A DNA stretch of 64,000 nucleotides from an uncultured Microbacterium sp. (GCF_937927635.1 NZ_CALBRW010000003.1:1-64000), one strand, 5' to 3'; numbered from the stretch's first letter, positions 41,598 to 52,354 are shown. The notes: generated by a model not told the origin, from the letters alone. Numbers and translations: made by a program.

Positions 41598-42448
41598 CGC
41601 TCCTCGTTCCACACGTAGAATCCCTCGCCGCTCTTGCGGCCCAGCTTTCCCTCGGCGACCATCCGCCGCAAGAGCTGCGGCGGCTCGAACCGAGGTCCGA
41701 GTTCGCGGGCCAGCTCCTCGGCGATGCCCAGGCGCACGTCCAGCCCGACGATGTCGGTGGTGCGCAGCGGACCCATCGGATGCCGGTACCCCAGCTCCAT
41801 GGCCGCGTCGATGTCGGCGGCGTCGGCGACGTTCTCCTCCAGCATCCGGATCGCCTCCAGGCCCAGCATCACGCCGAGCCGGCTGGATGCGAAGCCGGGG
41901 GAGTCGCGCACGACCACCGGGGTCTTGCGCAGCGTCGCCACCCACTCGCGGGCGTCGTCGACCACGCGGCGCGCGGTGCGCGAGCCGGTGACGATCTCGA
42001 CGAGTTTCGACGCCGGCACCGGATTGAAGAAGTGCAGTCCCAGGAACTGCTCGGGCCGCGTGAGGGAGGCGGCCAGCGAATCGATCGAGATGGACGACGT
42101 GTTAGAGGCGATCACGGCATCCGCTCGCACGACCTGCTCGACGCGAGTCAGCGCGCCGGTCTTCAGATCGTGATCCTCGGGGACGGCCTCCGCGACCAGA
42201 CCCGCGTTCGCGAAGGCGGCGAAGTCCGTGCCCACGGTCAGCGAGGAAGTGGCGCCTGCGGCATCCGCGAGGTCCCCGCGCGTGACGGAGGTGGCGATGC
42301 TCGACAGCACGCGCTCGCGTGCGGCATCCGCCTGCTCCTCGTCGCGCTCGACCAGCTGCACGCGGGCGCCCGCCAGCAGGAACGCGTGCGCGATGCCGGC
42401 GCCCATGCGCCCGCCGCCGAGCACGCCGACGATTCCGGGTACGGTCAT
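41594..42448 (-). CDS. paaH: 3-Hydroxyacyl-CoA dehydrogenase
   Basis: 284-residue NAD-dependent dehydrogenase: Rossmann motif GVLGGGRMGAGIAHAFLLAG, active-site segment GLHFFNPVPASKLVEIV with the catalytic His, and a C-terminal dimerisation domain ending GRKSGEGFYVWNEER. In this operon it oxidises 3-hydroxyadipyl-CoA (PaaH). Overlaps both neighbours by 4 bp. Confidence 0.93.
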   Translation of the reverse strand: MTVPGIVGVLGGGRMGAGIAHAFLLAGARVQLVERDEEQADAARERVLSSIATSVTRGDLADAAGATSSLTVGTDFAAFANAGLVAEAVPEDHDLKTGALTRVEQVVRADAVIASNTSSISIDSLAASLTRPEQFLGLHFFNPVPASKLVEIVTGSRTARRVVDDAREWVATLRKTPVVVRDSPGFASSRLGVMLGLEAIRMLEENVADAADIDAAMELGYRHPMGPLRTTDIVGLDVRLGIAEELARELGPRFEPPQLLRRMVAEGKLGRKSGEGFYVWNEER

Positions 42449-43177
42449 GACTTCTTCTTCCGGTTCAGGAACGCCGTCATGCGACGGTGCTTCTCATCGC
42501 TCTCGAACAGCTCGGCCTGCAGCTCGCGCTCGATGTCGGGATGCTGTGCGCGCGGCGTGCGCAGCGCCAGCTTGGTGTGCCGGGTGGCCAGGGCGTCGTT
42601 CGCGGCGATCCGATCGGCCATCGCGTGAGCGGCATCGAGCAGCGCATCGAAAGGATGGATGCCGGAGACGAGCCCCCACGCCAGGGCTTCGTCGGCAGTG
42701 AGGATGCGGCCGGTCAGCAGCAGCTCGCTCGCGCGGGCGCCGCCGACGATCTCGGGCAGGCGCCAGGTAGCGCCCGCTGCGGCCATGATGCCCAGCCCGG
42801 TCTCGGGGTTTCCGATCTTCAGTGTCGGCGACGCGATGCGCAGGTCGGTCGCGTAGGCCAGCTCCGCGCCACCGCCGAGGGCGTAACCGCTGATCGCGGC
42901 GATCACGGGCATGGGCAGCTCGTTGATGCGGATGAACGCGGTGGCGTTGATGGCTTTCCGCGCATCGGCGGCGTCGCGGTCGCGCAGCTGGCCGATGTCT
43001 GCGCCGCCGGCGAACACGGTCTCGCTGCCGGCGAGGATCAGCGTGCGCGGGTCGGCTTCGAGCTCGGCGCACAGCGCGTGCAGCGCATCGATCATGTCCT
43101 GGTCGATGGCGTTGCGCTTCTCGGGGCGGTTCAGCGTCGCCACGACGCGGTCCGCGCGGCGCTCGATCAGCAGGGGT

Positions 43178-43185
<8 letters not shown>
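42445..43185 (-). CDS. Enoyl-CoA hydratase, PaaF-like
   Basis: 246-residue crotonase with oxyanion segments ETVFAGGADIGQL and ISGYALGGGAELAYATDLRIAS and the catalytic Glu in GNPETGLGIMAAAGATWRLPE. It probably hydrates 2,3-dehydroadipyl-CoA just before PaaH (PaaF role), given its place between paaJ and paaH. Start ATG 43185 overlaps paaJ by 8 bp. Confidence 0.88.
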
Positions 43186-44371
<1,186 letters not shown>

Positions 44372-44396
44372 GCCGTTGCTCCCTTTCCTCACCCTT

Positions 44397-44453
44397 CTAT
44401 TTGCGCCGAGTGCGTCGGAATCCGGGCGAGATCCACGCGTTCGGCGCAAATAG
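44397..44453. repeat. Inverted repeat F, relative of repeat D
   Basis: Perfect 13-bp arms CTATTTGCGCCGA (44397-44409) and TCGGCGCAAATAG (44441-44453). It lies 13 nt past the bkdC stop and before the paaJ promoter. Left half TCTATTTGCGCCGAGTGCG aligns with TCTATATGCGTCGAATGCG of repeat D, and both end in ATAGACGGGC. Confidence 0.88.
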
Positions 44454-44465
44454 ACGGGCCTGTGT

Positions 44466-46106
44466 TCAGATTCTTCCGTAGGCGCGCAGCGGATGCTCGA
44501 TGAGTTCGACCACCCGACGCAGGAACCCCGCGGCGTAGCCGCCGTCGCACACCCGATGATCGAACACCAGCGACAGCTGCGCGATGCGACGCGCCACGAT
44601 CTGCCCGTCGACGACCCACGGGCGCTCCAGGATGCGGCCGATGCCGAGCATGGCCACATCCGGGTGGTTGATGATGGGCGCCGAGCCGTCCACGCCGAAG
44701 CCGCCGTAGTTGTTGAGGGTGAACGTCGAACCGCGCAGCGCCTCGGGGGCCGTGCGCCCCGCGCGCGCCGTCTGGGCGAGCTCGCGCAGCGCGGCGTCCA
44801 GCTGCTCGAGGTTCAGCTCGTGGGCGCGGGGGATGACCGGCACCATCAGTCCCCGGTCGGTGTCGGCGGCGATGCCGAGGTTCACGCCCTCGACGGTGAT
44901 GATCTCCGAGGCGTCATCGCTGAGCCGCGAGGCCAGCAGCGGGAACTCGGCCAGCGCGATGAGCGTGAACCGGGCCACCAGCGCCGTGAGCGACGGCGCC
45001 TTCCCGCCTTCGGGCGCCATCTGCGCGCGCAGGTTCCACAGCTCGGTCGCGTCGACGTCGACCCATACGGTCGCCTCGGGTATCTCGGCGCGGCTGCGCG
45101 ACAGCTTGGCGCTGACGGCCTTGCGCAGCGGGCTCATCCGCTCGCGCGAGAGGACCGGGAGGCCGTCGACGAGATCGCCGGATGCCGAGCCGGTCACGCT
45201 CGCGGTCCCCGGAGCGGATGCCGAGGCAGAGCCGGGTGCCGCGGAAGGAGCGGATGCCGCGGCGGGGCCGGATGCTGCGGAAGAAGCGGATGCCGAGGCG
45301 GGGCCGGATGCCGCGGAAGAAGCGGATGCCGTGAAGCCGTCGACTCCGGCATCCGCCGCCGCACGCAGCACGTCCGCGCGGGTGATGGCCCCATCGGACC
45401 CCGTGCCCACCAGCATCCGCACGTCCACGCCGAGGTCCCGCGCGAGCCGCCGCACGATGGGCGACCGCACCGCGACGGGCTTCCGCGGCGCTTCCTTCTC
45501 GTCGACAGCACGGGATGTCGCCGGCTGCACGGGAACGTCGCGCGAAGAAGCCGTGCGCTCGGCGAGGTCCCGTGCTCTCGACGGAGATGGAGCGGGGGCG
45601 GCGCGGGGGCGACGGCGGCCGGAGCCGGCGCGCTCGGTGGTGCCGTAGCCGATCAGCACGTTGCCGGAGCCCGAGCCGGCGCGCTCCTCGGTGCGGTACG
45701 CCTCGTGCTCGATCGTGTCGGGCAACGCGGAGGCCGGCGTCCGGGTCTCCGAGCCCGTCGAAGGGTCGGGTGACGTTTCGCTTCGACTCGCTGGCGCTCG
45801 TTCAGCACGAGCGGCGGGCACAGCGTACTGGCCGTCCTGGGAGCCTGAGTCCAGCGACGGGCCGTCCACCTCGAGCACCGGCGCGCCGACGTCGATCACG
45901 TCGCCGGGCTCGCCGTGCAGGGCCGTGATGACGCCGGCGAACGGCGAGGGCAGCTCGACGATGCTCTTCGCCGTCTCGACCTCGGCGATGGCCTGGTCGG
46001 TGGTGATGGTGTCGCCCACCTTCACCAGCCATTGCACGAGCCCCGCCTCGGTGAGGCCCTCGCCGAGGTCGGGCAGGCGGAACACCCGCGCGGTCGCGGT
46101 GGTCAT
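44466..46106 (-). CDS. bkdC: Branched-chain 2-oxoacid dehydrogenase E2 (dihydrolipoyl acyltransferase)
   Basis: 546 residues. The N-terminal lipoyl domain has the lipoylated Lys47 in EVETAKSIVELPSPFAG. Then come a long Ala/Ser/Pro linker, the E1/E3-binding domain (RSPIVRRLARDLGVDVRMLVGTGSDGAITRADV), a second linker made of 12-residue repeats, and the acyltransferase domain with FDHRVCDGG (HRxxDG active site). It transfers the acyl group to CoA in the complex. The linkers contain a REP-like element and a 36-bp minisatellite. Overlaps bkdB (ATGA). Confidence 0.95.
   Translation of the reverse strand: MTTATARVFRLPDLGEGLTEAGLVQWLVKVGDTITTDQAIAEVETAKSIVELPSPFAGVITALHGEPGDVIDVGAPVLEVDGPSLDSGSQDGQYAVPAARAERAPASRSETSPDPSTGSETRTPASALPDTIEHEAYRTEERAGSGSGNVLIGYGTTERAGSGRRRPRAAPAPSPSRARDLAERTASSRDVPVQPATSRAVDEKEAPRKPVAVRSPIVRRLARDLGVDVRMLVGTGSDGAITRADVLRAAADAGVDGFTASASSAASGPASASASSAASGPAAASAPSAAPGSASASAPGTASVTGSASGDLVDGLPVLSRERMSPLRKAVSAKLSRSRAEIPEATVWVDVDATELWNLRAQMAPEGGKAPSLTALVARFTLIALAEFPLLASRLSDDASEIITVEGVNLGIAADTDRGLMVPVIPRAHELNLEQLDAALRELAQTARAGRTAPEALRGSTFTLNNYGGFGVDGSAPIINHPDVAMLGIGRILERPWVVDGQIVARRIAQLSLVFDHRVCDGGYAAGFLRRVVELIEHPLRAYGRI
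45214..45330. repeat. 36-bp minisatellite encoding a 12-residue linker repeat in BkdC
   Basis: Units begin at 45214, 45250, 45286 and 45322 (the last partial), each starting GCGGATGCC. Translated on the minus strand they give Ala/Ser/Pro/Gly repeats between the subunit-binding and catalytic domains. The period keeps the frame, so the linker length can vary. Confidence 0.9.
45746..45815. repeat. REP-like element inside bkdC
   Basis: TCCGAGCCCGTCGAAGGGTC is followed by a CGTTTCGCTTCGACTCGCTG block and GGCGCTCGTTCAGCACGAGCG. The first part resembles the paaZ element and is translated DPSTGSETR. The second part resembles the complement of 60189-60225. It lies in the linker after the lipoyl domain. 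Confidence 0.7.
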
Positions 46107-47134
46107 GCGGAGACCTCGTCATCCCAGTGCAGCGAGTCGATGGCATCCAGCACACGATCCGCGTCGGGCAGGTACCAGTGCTCGAACTTCGGCGGAGCGA
46201 ACGGGGCGTCGAACCCGGTCACGCGGCGCACCGGCGCCTCGAGGTGCTCGAAGCAGCGCTCGGACACCCGCGCCTGGATCTCGCTCGCCACGCTCGCATA
46301 TCCCGGCGCCTCGGCGATGACCACGGCGCGGCCCGTCGAGCGCACGGCCGCGGTGACCGTCGCGTCGTCGAAGGGGGAGAGGCTGCGCACGTCGATCACC
46401 TGCACGCTGCGTCCCTCGGATGCTGCGATCTCGGCTGCCTCCAGAGCGACGGGCACCATGGCGGCATAGGCCAGCAGGGTGACGTCCGTGCCCTCCCGGG
46501 CGACGCGGGCGGTGCCCAGTTCCATGGTGACGGACGTGTCGACCTCGCCCTTGGACCAGTACAGCTTCTTCGGCTCCAGGAAGACCACGGGGTCGGGCGA
46601 GGCGATGGCTGCGCGCAGCATGGAGTACGCGTCCTGCGGGGTCGACGGGGAGACCACCGTGAGCCCCGGGGTGTGCGCGTAGTACGCCTCGGAGGAGTCG
46701 CAGTGGTGCTCCACGCCGCCGATGCCGCCGCCGAACGGGATGCGGATGACGATCGGCATCCGCACGGCACCACGGGTGCGGTTGCTCATCTTCGCGACGT
46801 GCGAGACCACCTGCTCGAACGCCGGCAGCGCGAACGCGTCGAACTGCATCTCCACGACGGGGCGCATGCCGTTCATGGCCATGCCGACGGCCGTGCCCAT
46901 GATCGCGGATTCGGCCAGCGGGGTGTCGAAGCAGCGGTCCTCGCCGAAGCGCTCGGCCAGCCCATCGGTGATGCGGAAGACGCCGCCGAGCGTGCCCACG
47001 TCCTCACCGAACACCAGCACCGCGGGGTCCTCGGCGATGGCATCGGCCAGTGCTCGGTTGAGTGCTGCGGCCATGGTCATGGTGCCCACCACGTGGTGCG
47101 ACCTCTCGATGTCGATGTCGGCTGCGATGGTCAT
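46103..47134 (-). CDS. bkdB: Branched-chain 2-oxoacid dehydrogenase E1 beta subunit
   Basis: 343-residue transketolase-like subunit. It contains VFGEDVGTLGGVFRITDGL, DTPLAESAIMGTAVGMAMNG (conserved Glu near TPP) and GGIGGVEHHCDSSEAYYAHTPGL. It pairs with BkdA to decarboxylate the 2-oxoacids from valine, leucine and isoleucine. ATG 47134 overlaps the bkdA stop; an upstream ATG lies inside bkdA. Confidence 0.95.
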   Translation of the reverse strand: MTIAADIDIERSHHVVGTMTMAAALNRALADAIAEDPAVLVFGEDVGTLGGVFRITDGLAERFGEDRCFDTPLAESAIMGTAVGMAMNGMRPVVEMQFDAFALPAFEQVVSHVAKMSNRTRGAVRMPIVIRIPFGGGIGGVEHHCDSSEAYYAHTPGLTVVSPSTPQDAYSMLRAAIASPDPVVFLEPKKLYWSKGEVDTSVTMELGTARVAREGTDVTLLAYAAMVPVALEAAEIAASEGRSVQVIDVRSLSPFDDATVTAAVRSTGRAVVIAEAPGYASVASEIQARVSERCFEHLEAPVRRVTGFDAPFAPPKFEHWYLPDADRVLDAIDSLHWDDEVSA

Positions 47135-48234
47135 CGCCGGCCTCCTGCCTCGGTGAGCTGCGTGCGTTCGATCTCGCCGCGCAGCAGCTGCCACTGCTCC
47201 TCCAGCTGGGGCGAACGCTCGGAGCGGACGTAGCGGAACAGGTCCTCGGGATCGAGGTCGGCATCCGTGTTCAGCGCCTCGCGCAGGGCCGCCGCGATGG
47301 ACTCCGCGCCGGCCGCCAGCTGCTCCTCGCGAGCCTCGTCGAGCAGCCCGCGCGAGACCAGGTGCGCGCGCAGGCGGGTGAGCGGATCGCGGGCGATCCA
47401 GGCCTGCACCTCCTCGCGCTCGCGGTAGCGGGTGTCGTCATCGGCATTGGTGTGCGCCTGCATCCGGTAGGTGTGCGCCTCGACCAGCGACGGGCCGCCG
47501 CCGGAACGGGCGCGCTCCACAGCCTCGCCGAGCACGGCCAGCACGCCAGCCACGTCGTTGCCGTCCACGCGCTGTCCCGGCATCCCGTACCCGATCGCCT
47601 TGTGCGCGAGCGAGGGCGCCGCGGTCTGGCGCGACAGCGGCACCGAGATCGCGAACTCGTTGTTCTGGATCAGGAAGACCACCGGCAGGTGGAACACGGC
47701 GGCGAAGTTCATCGCCTCGTGGAAGTCGCCCTCGCTGGTGGCGCCGTCGCCGCACAGCGCCAGGACGACGGTGTCCTCGCCGCGGTGCTTGGCCGCGTGC
47801 GCGAAGCCCGCCGCGTGCAGCAGCTGAGTGGCCAGCGGCGTGGACTGCGGCGCCACGTGGTGCTCGGCCGGGTCGTAGCCGGAGTGCCAATCGCCTTTCA
47901 GCAGCACCATCGCGTCGGCGGGTTCCACGCCGCGCGCGATCACGGCCACCGAGTCGCGGTAGGTGGGGAACAGCCAGTCGCGCTCGGCGAGCGCCAGGGA
48001 AGCGCCCACCTCGCAGGCCTCCTGCCCGTGCGAGGACGGGTAGACCGCCATGCGGCCCTGCCGAACCAGCGCGTACGCCTGGTCGTTGATGCGCCGGCCC
48101 TCGACCAGGCCCTGATACGCGCGCAGGAGCAGGTCGTCATCCGGCATCCGATAGCGTTCGTCGGCGACAACCGCACCGGTCTCGTCGATCAGCGTGACCG
48201 GGGTGTCGCGGGGGAGCAGATCATCGTGCTGCAT
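47131..48234 (-). CDS. bkdA: Branched-chain 2-oxoacid dehydrogenase E1 alpha subunit
   Basis: 367-residue TPP-binding subunit with YPSSHGQEACEVGASLAL and the TPP/Mg motif GDGATSEGDFHEAMNFAAVFHLPVVFLIQNN. The phosphorylatable-loop region AHTNADDDTRYRERE is typical of branched-chain rather than pyruvate enzymes. AAGGAGG supports ATG 48234; in-frame ATG 48258 is possible. First gene of bkdABC; E3 is not encoded here. Confidence 0.95.
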   Translation of the reverse strand: MQHDDLLPRDTPVTLIDETGAVVADERYRMPDDDLLLRAYQGLVEGRRINDQAYALVRQGRMAVYPSSHGQEACEVGASLALAERDWLFPTYRDSVAVIARGVEPADAMVLLKGDWHSGYDPAEHHVAPQSTPLATQLLHAAGFAHAAKHRGEDTVVLALCGDGATSEGDFHEAMNFAAVFHLPVVFLIQNNEFAISVPLSRQTAAPSLAHKAIGYGMPGQRVDGNDVAGVLAVLGEAVERARSGGGPSLVEAHTYRMQAHTNADDDTRYREREEVQAWIARDPLTRLRAHLVSRGLLDEAREEQLAAGAESIAAALREALNTDADLDPEDLFRYVRSERSPQLEEQWQLLRGEIERTQLTEAGGRR

Positions 48235-48385
48235 GGGTTCGCCCTCCTTGCCGAACATGTCTGCCCAGTGTGCCTCTGAAATCGCAATCGTCCAATGGAA
48301 TCCGGTCAGAACTGGATGACTGTACGGCGATAGATGACAGGATGAACGATGTGTCAGCATCCTCTGACGGAACGAAGGAGTTCTC

Positions 48386-48823
48386 ATGACCGTTCTCGAT
48401 GCCACCGATCACGCGATCCTCGCCGAGCTGCGTCGGGACGCGCGGGTCTCGATGACAGCCATCGCGGATGCCGTGCACATCTCTCGAGCGGGCGCGCACG
48501 CGCGCATCAAGAGGCTGACGGATGCCGGTGTCATCACCGGCTACACGGTGCGCACCGACCCCGTGCAGCTCGGCCACCACGCCTCCGCCTACGTGATGCT
48601 GGCCATCGAGCAGGCCAGCTGGGTGGAGGTGCAGGCGCGGCTGCGGGCGATCCCCGAGGTCGAGCACATGGCGCTGGTCGGCGGCGACTTCGACGTCATC
48701 CTGCTGGTGCGCGCCAGCGATGCCCGCGACCTGCGTCGGATCGTGCTGGAGGACATCCAAGCGGTGCCGTCGATCCGTTCCACGCGCACGACGCTGATCT
48801 TCGAGGACTTCAGCCGCGACTGA
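48386..48823 (+). CDS. bkdR: Lrp/AsnC-family regulator of the bkd operon
   Basis: 145 residues: an N-terminal winged helix (DHAILAELRRDARVSMTAIADAVHISRAGAHARIKRL) and a C-terminal RAM ligand domain (EVEHMALVGGDFDVILLVRASD). Divergent from bkdA across 151 bp, the usual arrangement for branched-chain-amino-acid-responsive BkdR. AAGGAG precedes ATG 48386. Confidence 0.88.
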   Translation: MTVLDATDHAILAELRRDARVSMTAIADAVHISRAGAHARIKRLTDAGVITGYTVRTDPVQLGHHASAYVMLAIEQASWVEVQARLRAIPEVEHMALVGGDFDVILLVRASDARDLRRIVLEDIQAVPSIRSTRTTLIFEDFSRD

Positions 48824-48858
48824 TATCGCGCGCCACTCGGAGCCCGAACGCGGTCGCA

Positions 48859-48884
48859 TCGCCCTTCGCGCGGCGCGAAGGCGA
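48859..48884. terminator. Hairpin between convergent lrp-type and amidase genes
   Basis: TCGCCCTTCGCG pairs with CGCGAAGGCGA around a 3-nt loop, with one bulged base. It lies about 35 nt past the regulator stop and 49 nt past the amidase stop. Confidence 0.6.
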
Positions 48885-48932
48885 CGAGGGACTCGCGGTG
48901 GGCGACTCAGCCCAGAGCCTGGAGCGTCGCGG

Positions 48933-50378
48933 TCATTCCTCCGGGCCGGCCGTGTCGGCATGCCAGATCGGCGGATGCGACAGCGGCCCCACCCGGCGCT
49001 CCAGCTCGGCCGCGAGGGCGATGATCTGCGCCTCGCCACCCGGGCGGCCGATGAGCTGCACGCTGATCGGATGCCCGGCATCGTCGACTGTGACCGGCAC
49101 GACGATCGCGGGGAGGCCCGCGACGTTCACGAAGCTGCTGTACGGCGCGTACTGCACCTGCTGCGCGAAGCCGCGTGCGGCATCCGTCCGGTCGAACCAG
49201 CCGACCGGCTGCGGGGGCAGTGCGAGAGCCGGCGTGAGCACGGCGTCGAAGGACGCGAAGGCCTCGATCGTCGCACGCTCGAAGGCGGATGCCGCTGCCA
49301 GCGCGTCGAGCACCTGCACGCCGCTGAGGGCGCGGCCCTCGCGCACCAGCCACGCCGTGATCGGCTCGACGATCTCGAGCTGCCGATCGGTGAGGTCCAT
49401 GCGTGCGGCGCTCATGCGCCACAGCGTCGTGAACAGCGCCGCATAGCCCTCCGGCCGCCAGGTGAAGGCGTCCACGCCGTGCCCGGCATCCGTGAGCAGG
49501 GCCGTCGCGACCTCGACGGCGCGCGCGGCATCCGGGTCGAGGCGGATGTCCTCGGCGTCGTCCCACGGCGACACCGTGGTCACGCCGACGCGTGCGAAGG
49601 TCTGCGGGGCGAGCGCCGCGTCGAGGAACGGACCCTCGCCGGGAGCGCGGGTCGCGAACGGATGCGGTCGCCCGCCTGCCTGCACGTCGAGCAGCAGGGC
49701 GGCATCCGCCACCGTGCGCGCGAGAGGGCCCGCGACCGGCAGCCCGCCCGGGCTGTCGAGACCGGACGCGAACGGCACCCGTCCGCGGGACGGCTTCAGT
49801 CCGACGATGCCCACGGTGGCCGCGGGGATGCGGATGGATCCGCCGCCGTCGGAACCCGGAGCGAGCGGCAGCAGACCCGCCGCCACCGCGGCGGCCGCCC
49901 CGCCGCTGGACCCGCCGGCGCCGTTGTCCGTGTTCCACGGATCGCGGGTCGGCGGGCCGATCATTGTCTCGGTGTAGCCGGTCAGGCCGAACTCGGGCGT
50001 GCTCGTCTTGCCGAGGCTGATGCCGCCTGCCTCGTCGAGCACGGCCGCCTGATCGCCGGTGGTCTCGGGCACGAGGTCGGCGTGCAGGCGCGAGCCGTAG
50101 CGGGTCGGCACGCCGGCGCGCGGCACGAGGTCCTTGTCGGCGAAGGGCAGCCCCCAGAGCGCGCCGCGCGGCTCTGTGGGCGCGAGCGACTCCGCACGCA
50201 CGAGCGACTCCGCACGCGCGAGTGCGGCATCCGCCGTCACCTCGACGAACGCTCCGATCGCCGGGTCGAGGCGGGCGATGCGGTCGAGGTAGTGCGCCGC
50301 CAGATCCACCGGCGAGAGGTCACCGGCATGGAGCGCCGCCAGCTGCTCGATCGCGGTGAGGTCGTGCAGCTCGGGCAT
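48933..50378 (-). CDS. Amidase-signature family amidohydrolase
   Basis: 481-residue hydrolase with the Ser-cisSer-Lys triad visible: Lys in PFADKDLV, cis-Ser in GAGGSSGGAAAAVAAG and the nucleophile in GSDGGGSIRIPAA. It hydrolyses an amide, giving acid plus ammonia. The substrate cannot be told; aryl-amides or short aliphatic amides are typical. It is not part of a GatCAB set, since no gatB or gatC is near. Start ATG 50378. Monocistronic. Confidence 0.88.
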   Translation of the reverse strand: MPELHDLTAIEQLAALHAGDLSPVDLAAHYLDRIARLDPAIGAFVEVTADAALARAESLVRAESLAPTEPRGALWGLPFADKDLVPRAGVPTRYGSRLHADLVPETTGDQAAVLDEAGGISLGKTSTPEFGLTGYTETMIGPPTRDPWNTDNGAGGSSGGAAAAVAAGLLPLAPGSDGGGSIRIPAATVGIVGLKPSRGRVPFASGLDSPGGLPVAGPLARTVADAALLLDVQAGGRPHPFATRAPGEGPFLDAALAPQTFARVGVTTVSPWDDAEDIRLDPDAARAVEVATALLTDAGHGVDAFTWRPEGYAALFTTLWRMSAARMDLTDRQLEIVEPITAWLVREGRALSGVQVLDALAAASAFERATIEAFASFDAVLTPALALPPQPVGWFDRTDAARGFAQQVQYAPYSSFVNVAGLPAIVVPVTVDDAGHPISVQLIGRPGGEAQIIALAAELERRVGPLSHPPIWHADTAGPEE

Positions 50379-50508
50379 GGGGCGAGTCTAGGTCAGCGGA
50401 TACCGCGCGGCGCAACGGCCCCCGTCTGCAGCGGGTGCTGGAGCGCATCCAGCCGGATGCCGTCGTATCGAGGGCGTGTCGGATGCCGGTGGCCGGGCCT
50501 GTCGGGGG

Positions 50509-51159
50509 TCAGGACAGCACGAGCTCGATCCCCTCGGCATCCACTGCGACACTCACGTGCGCGAGGTCGGGCACGCTGAACGTCGCGCCGTGCTCTGCCG
50601 CGTGCGCGCCCACACCGATCACGCGCATCCCCGCGGCCAGGCCCGCCTGCACGCCGGCGGCGGAATCCTCGAACACCACGCAGTCCGCCGGAGCGAGGCC
50701 CAGCGCGGCGGCACCCTTCAGGAACCCCTCCGGATCCGGCTTGGAGGCCGTCACGCTCTCGGCGGTGATGGCGACGTCGGGCACCACCAGCCCAGCGGCG
50801 GTCATCCGCGCCGTCATCAGCGGGATGTTCGCCGAGGTGACGATGGCGTGCGGTGCGCCTTTCAGCGCCTGCAGCAGCGCTCCGGCGCCGAGGATCTCCA
50901 CGACGCCGTCGACGTCGGAGGTCTCCTGCGCGAGCATCTCGGTGTTCTCCGCGATGTTGATCGCGTGGTCGCGCTCGGGGAGCAGGAGGGCCATGCTCAG
51001 GTATCCCTGCCGACCGTGGATCGTGCGCAGCACGTGCTGCGGGTCCAGGCCGTACGGCTTCGCCCACGCCAGCCACAGTCGCTCGACGACCGCCGTGGAA
51101 TCGACGAGGGTGCCGTCCATGTCGAGCAGGACGGCACGGGTGCGGATGCTGTGGGTCAT
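50509..51159 (-). CDS. HAD-superfamily sugar-phosphate phosphatase
   Basis: 216-residue Rossmann-like phosphatase. Motif I is VLLDMDGTLVDST (Asp13 nucleophile, Asp15), motif II VTSAN, and motif III/IV SKPDPEGFLKGAAALGLAPADCVVFEDSAAGVQAG. A helical type-1 cap sits between motifs I and II. It resembles sugar phosphatases such as YfbT/DOG1 type. Substrate unknown. Divergent from the DUF998-like gene. Confidence 0.87.
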   Translation of the reverse strand: MTHSIRTRAVLLDMDGTLVDSTAVVERLWLAWAKPYGLDPQHVLRTIHGRQGYLSMALLLPERDHAINIAENTEMLAQETSDVDGVVEILGAGALLQALKGAPHAIVTSANIPLMTARMTAAGLVVPDVAITAESVTASKPDPEGFLKGAAALGLAPADCVVFEDSAAGVQAGLAAGMRVIGVGAHAAEHGATFSVPDLAHVSVAVDAEGIELVLS

Positions 51160-51247
51160 GGCTTCAGGCTATCCGTCGCGTCCGGCCGGGAGCGTCCGCC
51201 GCCGCGGCTAGAGTGAGCGCGGGAGGCGGCCGCCCGGGCCGAAGCGG

Positions 51248-52354
51248 ATGCCGACACTGACGCGGATCATCGCCCAGGTGCTGGACGTCATCCGGCGCCC
51301 CGCGCGCACGCCGGAGGCGCTGGAGTCCGTCGCCCTGCTCACCGGCGCTGCGGCCTTCGTGATCGGCTTCCCCGTGTCGTGGCTGATCTTCGGTCGCGCG
51401 CACCTGGCGATCACGGGAGCGGGATCGATCGGCTGGTACGCGGCCGTCGGCGGCGCCGTGGTGGCCGTGCTGGCCTTCACCGCCGGACGACTGGCCGTGC
51501 GGCGGGCATCCGAGGATCCCGCAGGCGCGGCCGACAGCCGTACCTCGGGCCTGCTGCGCTGGTACGACCTCATCGCGATCGGCGGGGCGTACGCGTCCAT
51601 CGCTCTGCTGGGCTGGGTCGGCATCTCCGTGCTTCTGGAGCGGAGCTTCATCGGCGCACCGGTGTTCGCGTTCCCCGGTGCGATCCTCGTGGGCGTGGCC
51701 TTCGCGCTCACGGCCTATGTGGCCTTCCTGGGCGCTGCGCGCCTGACACCGATGTCGCTCTCGCTCGACCTGGCGGTGTTCCTGGTGGTCGGCGCCTTCG
51801 CCGCCATGCTGGGCTCATCCGACCCGACCTGGTGGCAGGACAATCTCTCGTCGCTGGGGCAGACCACCAACTCTGCGGCACCCGCGTTCAACATCACGCT
51901 GATCATCTCGGGTGTCATCGTCACGACCATCGCGCGCTTCGCCACGGCCGCCCTGCCGGTCGACAGCCATGCGCAGCGCCGCGGACGAACGCTCATGCGC
52001 ACCGGACTCGTGCTGGTCGGCCTCTTACTGGCCTGCGTGGGCGTGTTCCCCGTGAACGAGTTCTTCCTGCTGCACAACACGGTCGCCACGGGCATGGCCG
52101 TGATCTTCGCCGTGATGATCTGCGCGCTGCCGTGGCTGCTGCCCAGTCTGCCGCGCGTGTTCTTCGGCCTGGGCTACGTCTACGTCGGCGTCATCGTGCT
52201 GCTGGCGATCTTCTTCGCCACCGGCTATTACAACCTCACAGCGGTCGAGCTCATCGCGGCCGTGCTGATCTTCAGCTGGATCATCGTGTTCCTGCGCACG
52301 ACCAGTGCGGCAGCGCCGCGCATCACCGCCCACCGCCCGCCTGCCGTGGGTTGA
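51248..52354 (+). CDS. DUF998-like integral membrane protein
   Basis: 368 residues with about eight or nine hydrophobic segments. The motif WWQDNLSSLGQTTNSAAPAFNITLIISG and the later PVNEFFLLHNTVATG segment resemble DUF998 membrane proteins of unknown role. ATG 51248 follows a GC-rich leader; TAGAGT near 51209 may be its -10. Its last codons overlap the -35 of the rbs promoter. Confidence 0.72.
   Translation: MPTLTRIIAQVLDVIRRPARTPEALESVALLTGAAAFVIGFPVSWLIFGRAHLAITGAGSIGWYAAVGGAVVAVLAFTAGRLAVRRASEDPAGAADSRTSGLLRWYDLIAIGGAYASIALLGWVGISVLLERSFIGAPVFAFPGAILVGVAFALTAYVAFLGAARLTPMSLSLDLAVFLVVGAFAAMLGSSDPTWWQDNLSSLGQTTNSAAPAFNITLIISGVIVTTIARFATAALPVDSHAQRRGRTLMRTGLVLVGLLLACVGVFPVNEFFLLHNTVATGMAVIFAVMICALPWLLPSLPRVFFGLGYVYVGVIVLLAIFFATGYYNLTAVELIAAVLIFSWIIVFLRTTSAAAPRITAHRPPAVG

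Noticed and set aside
48907..49938. Second long frame overlapping the amidase
   Set aside because: Arg/Gly-rich shadow frame; the amidase triad lies in the other frame.
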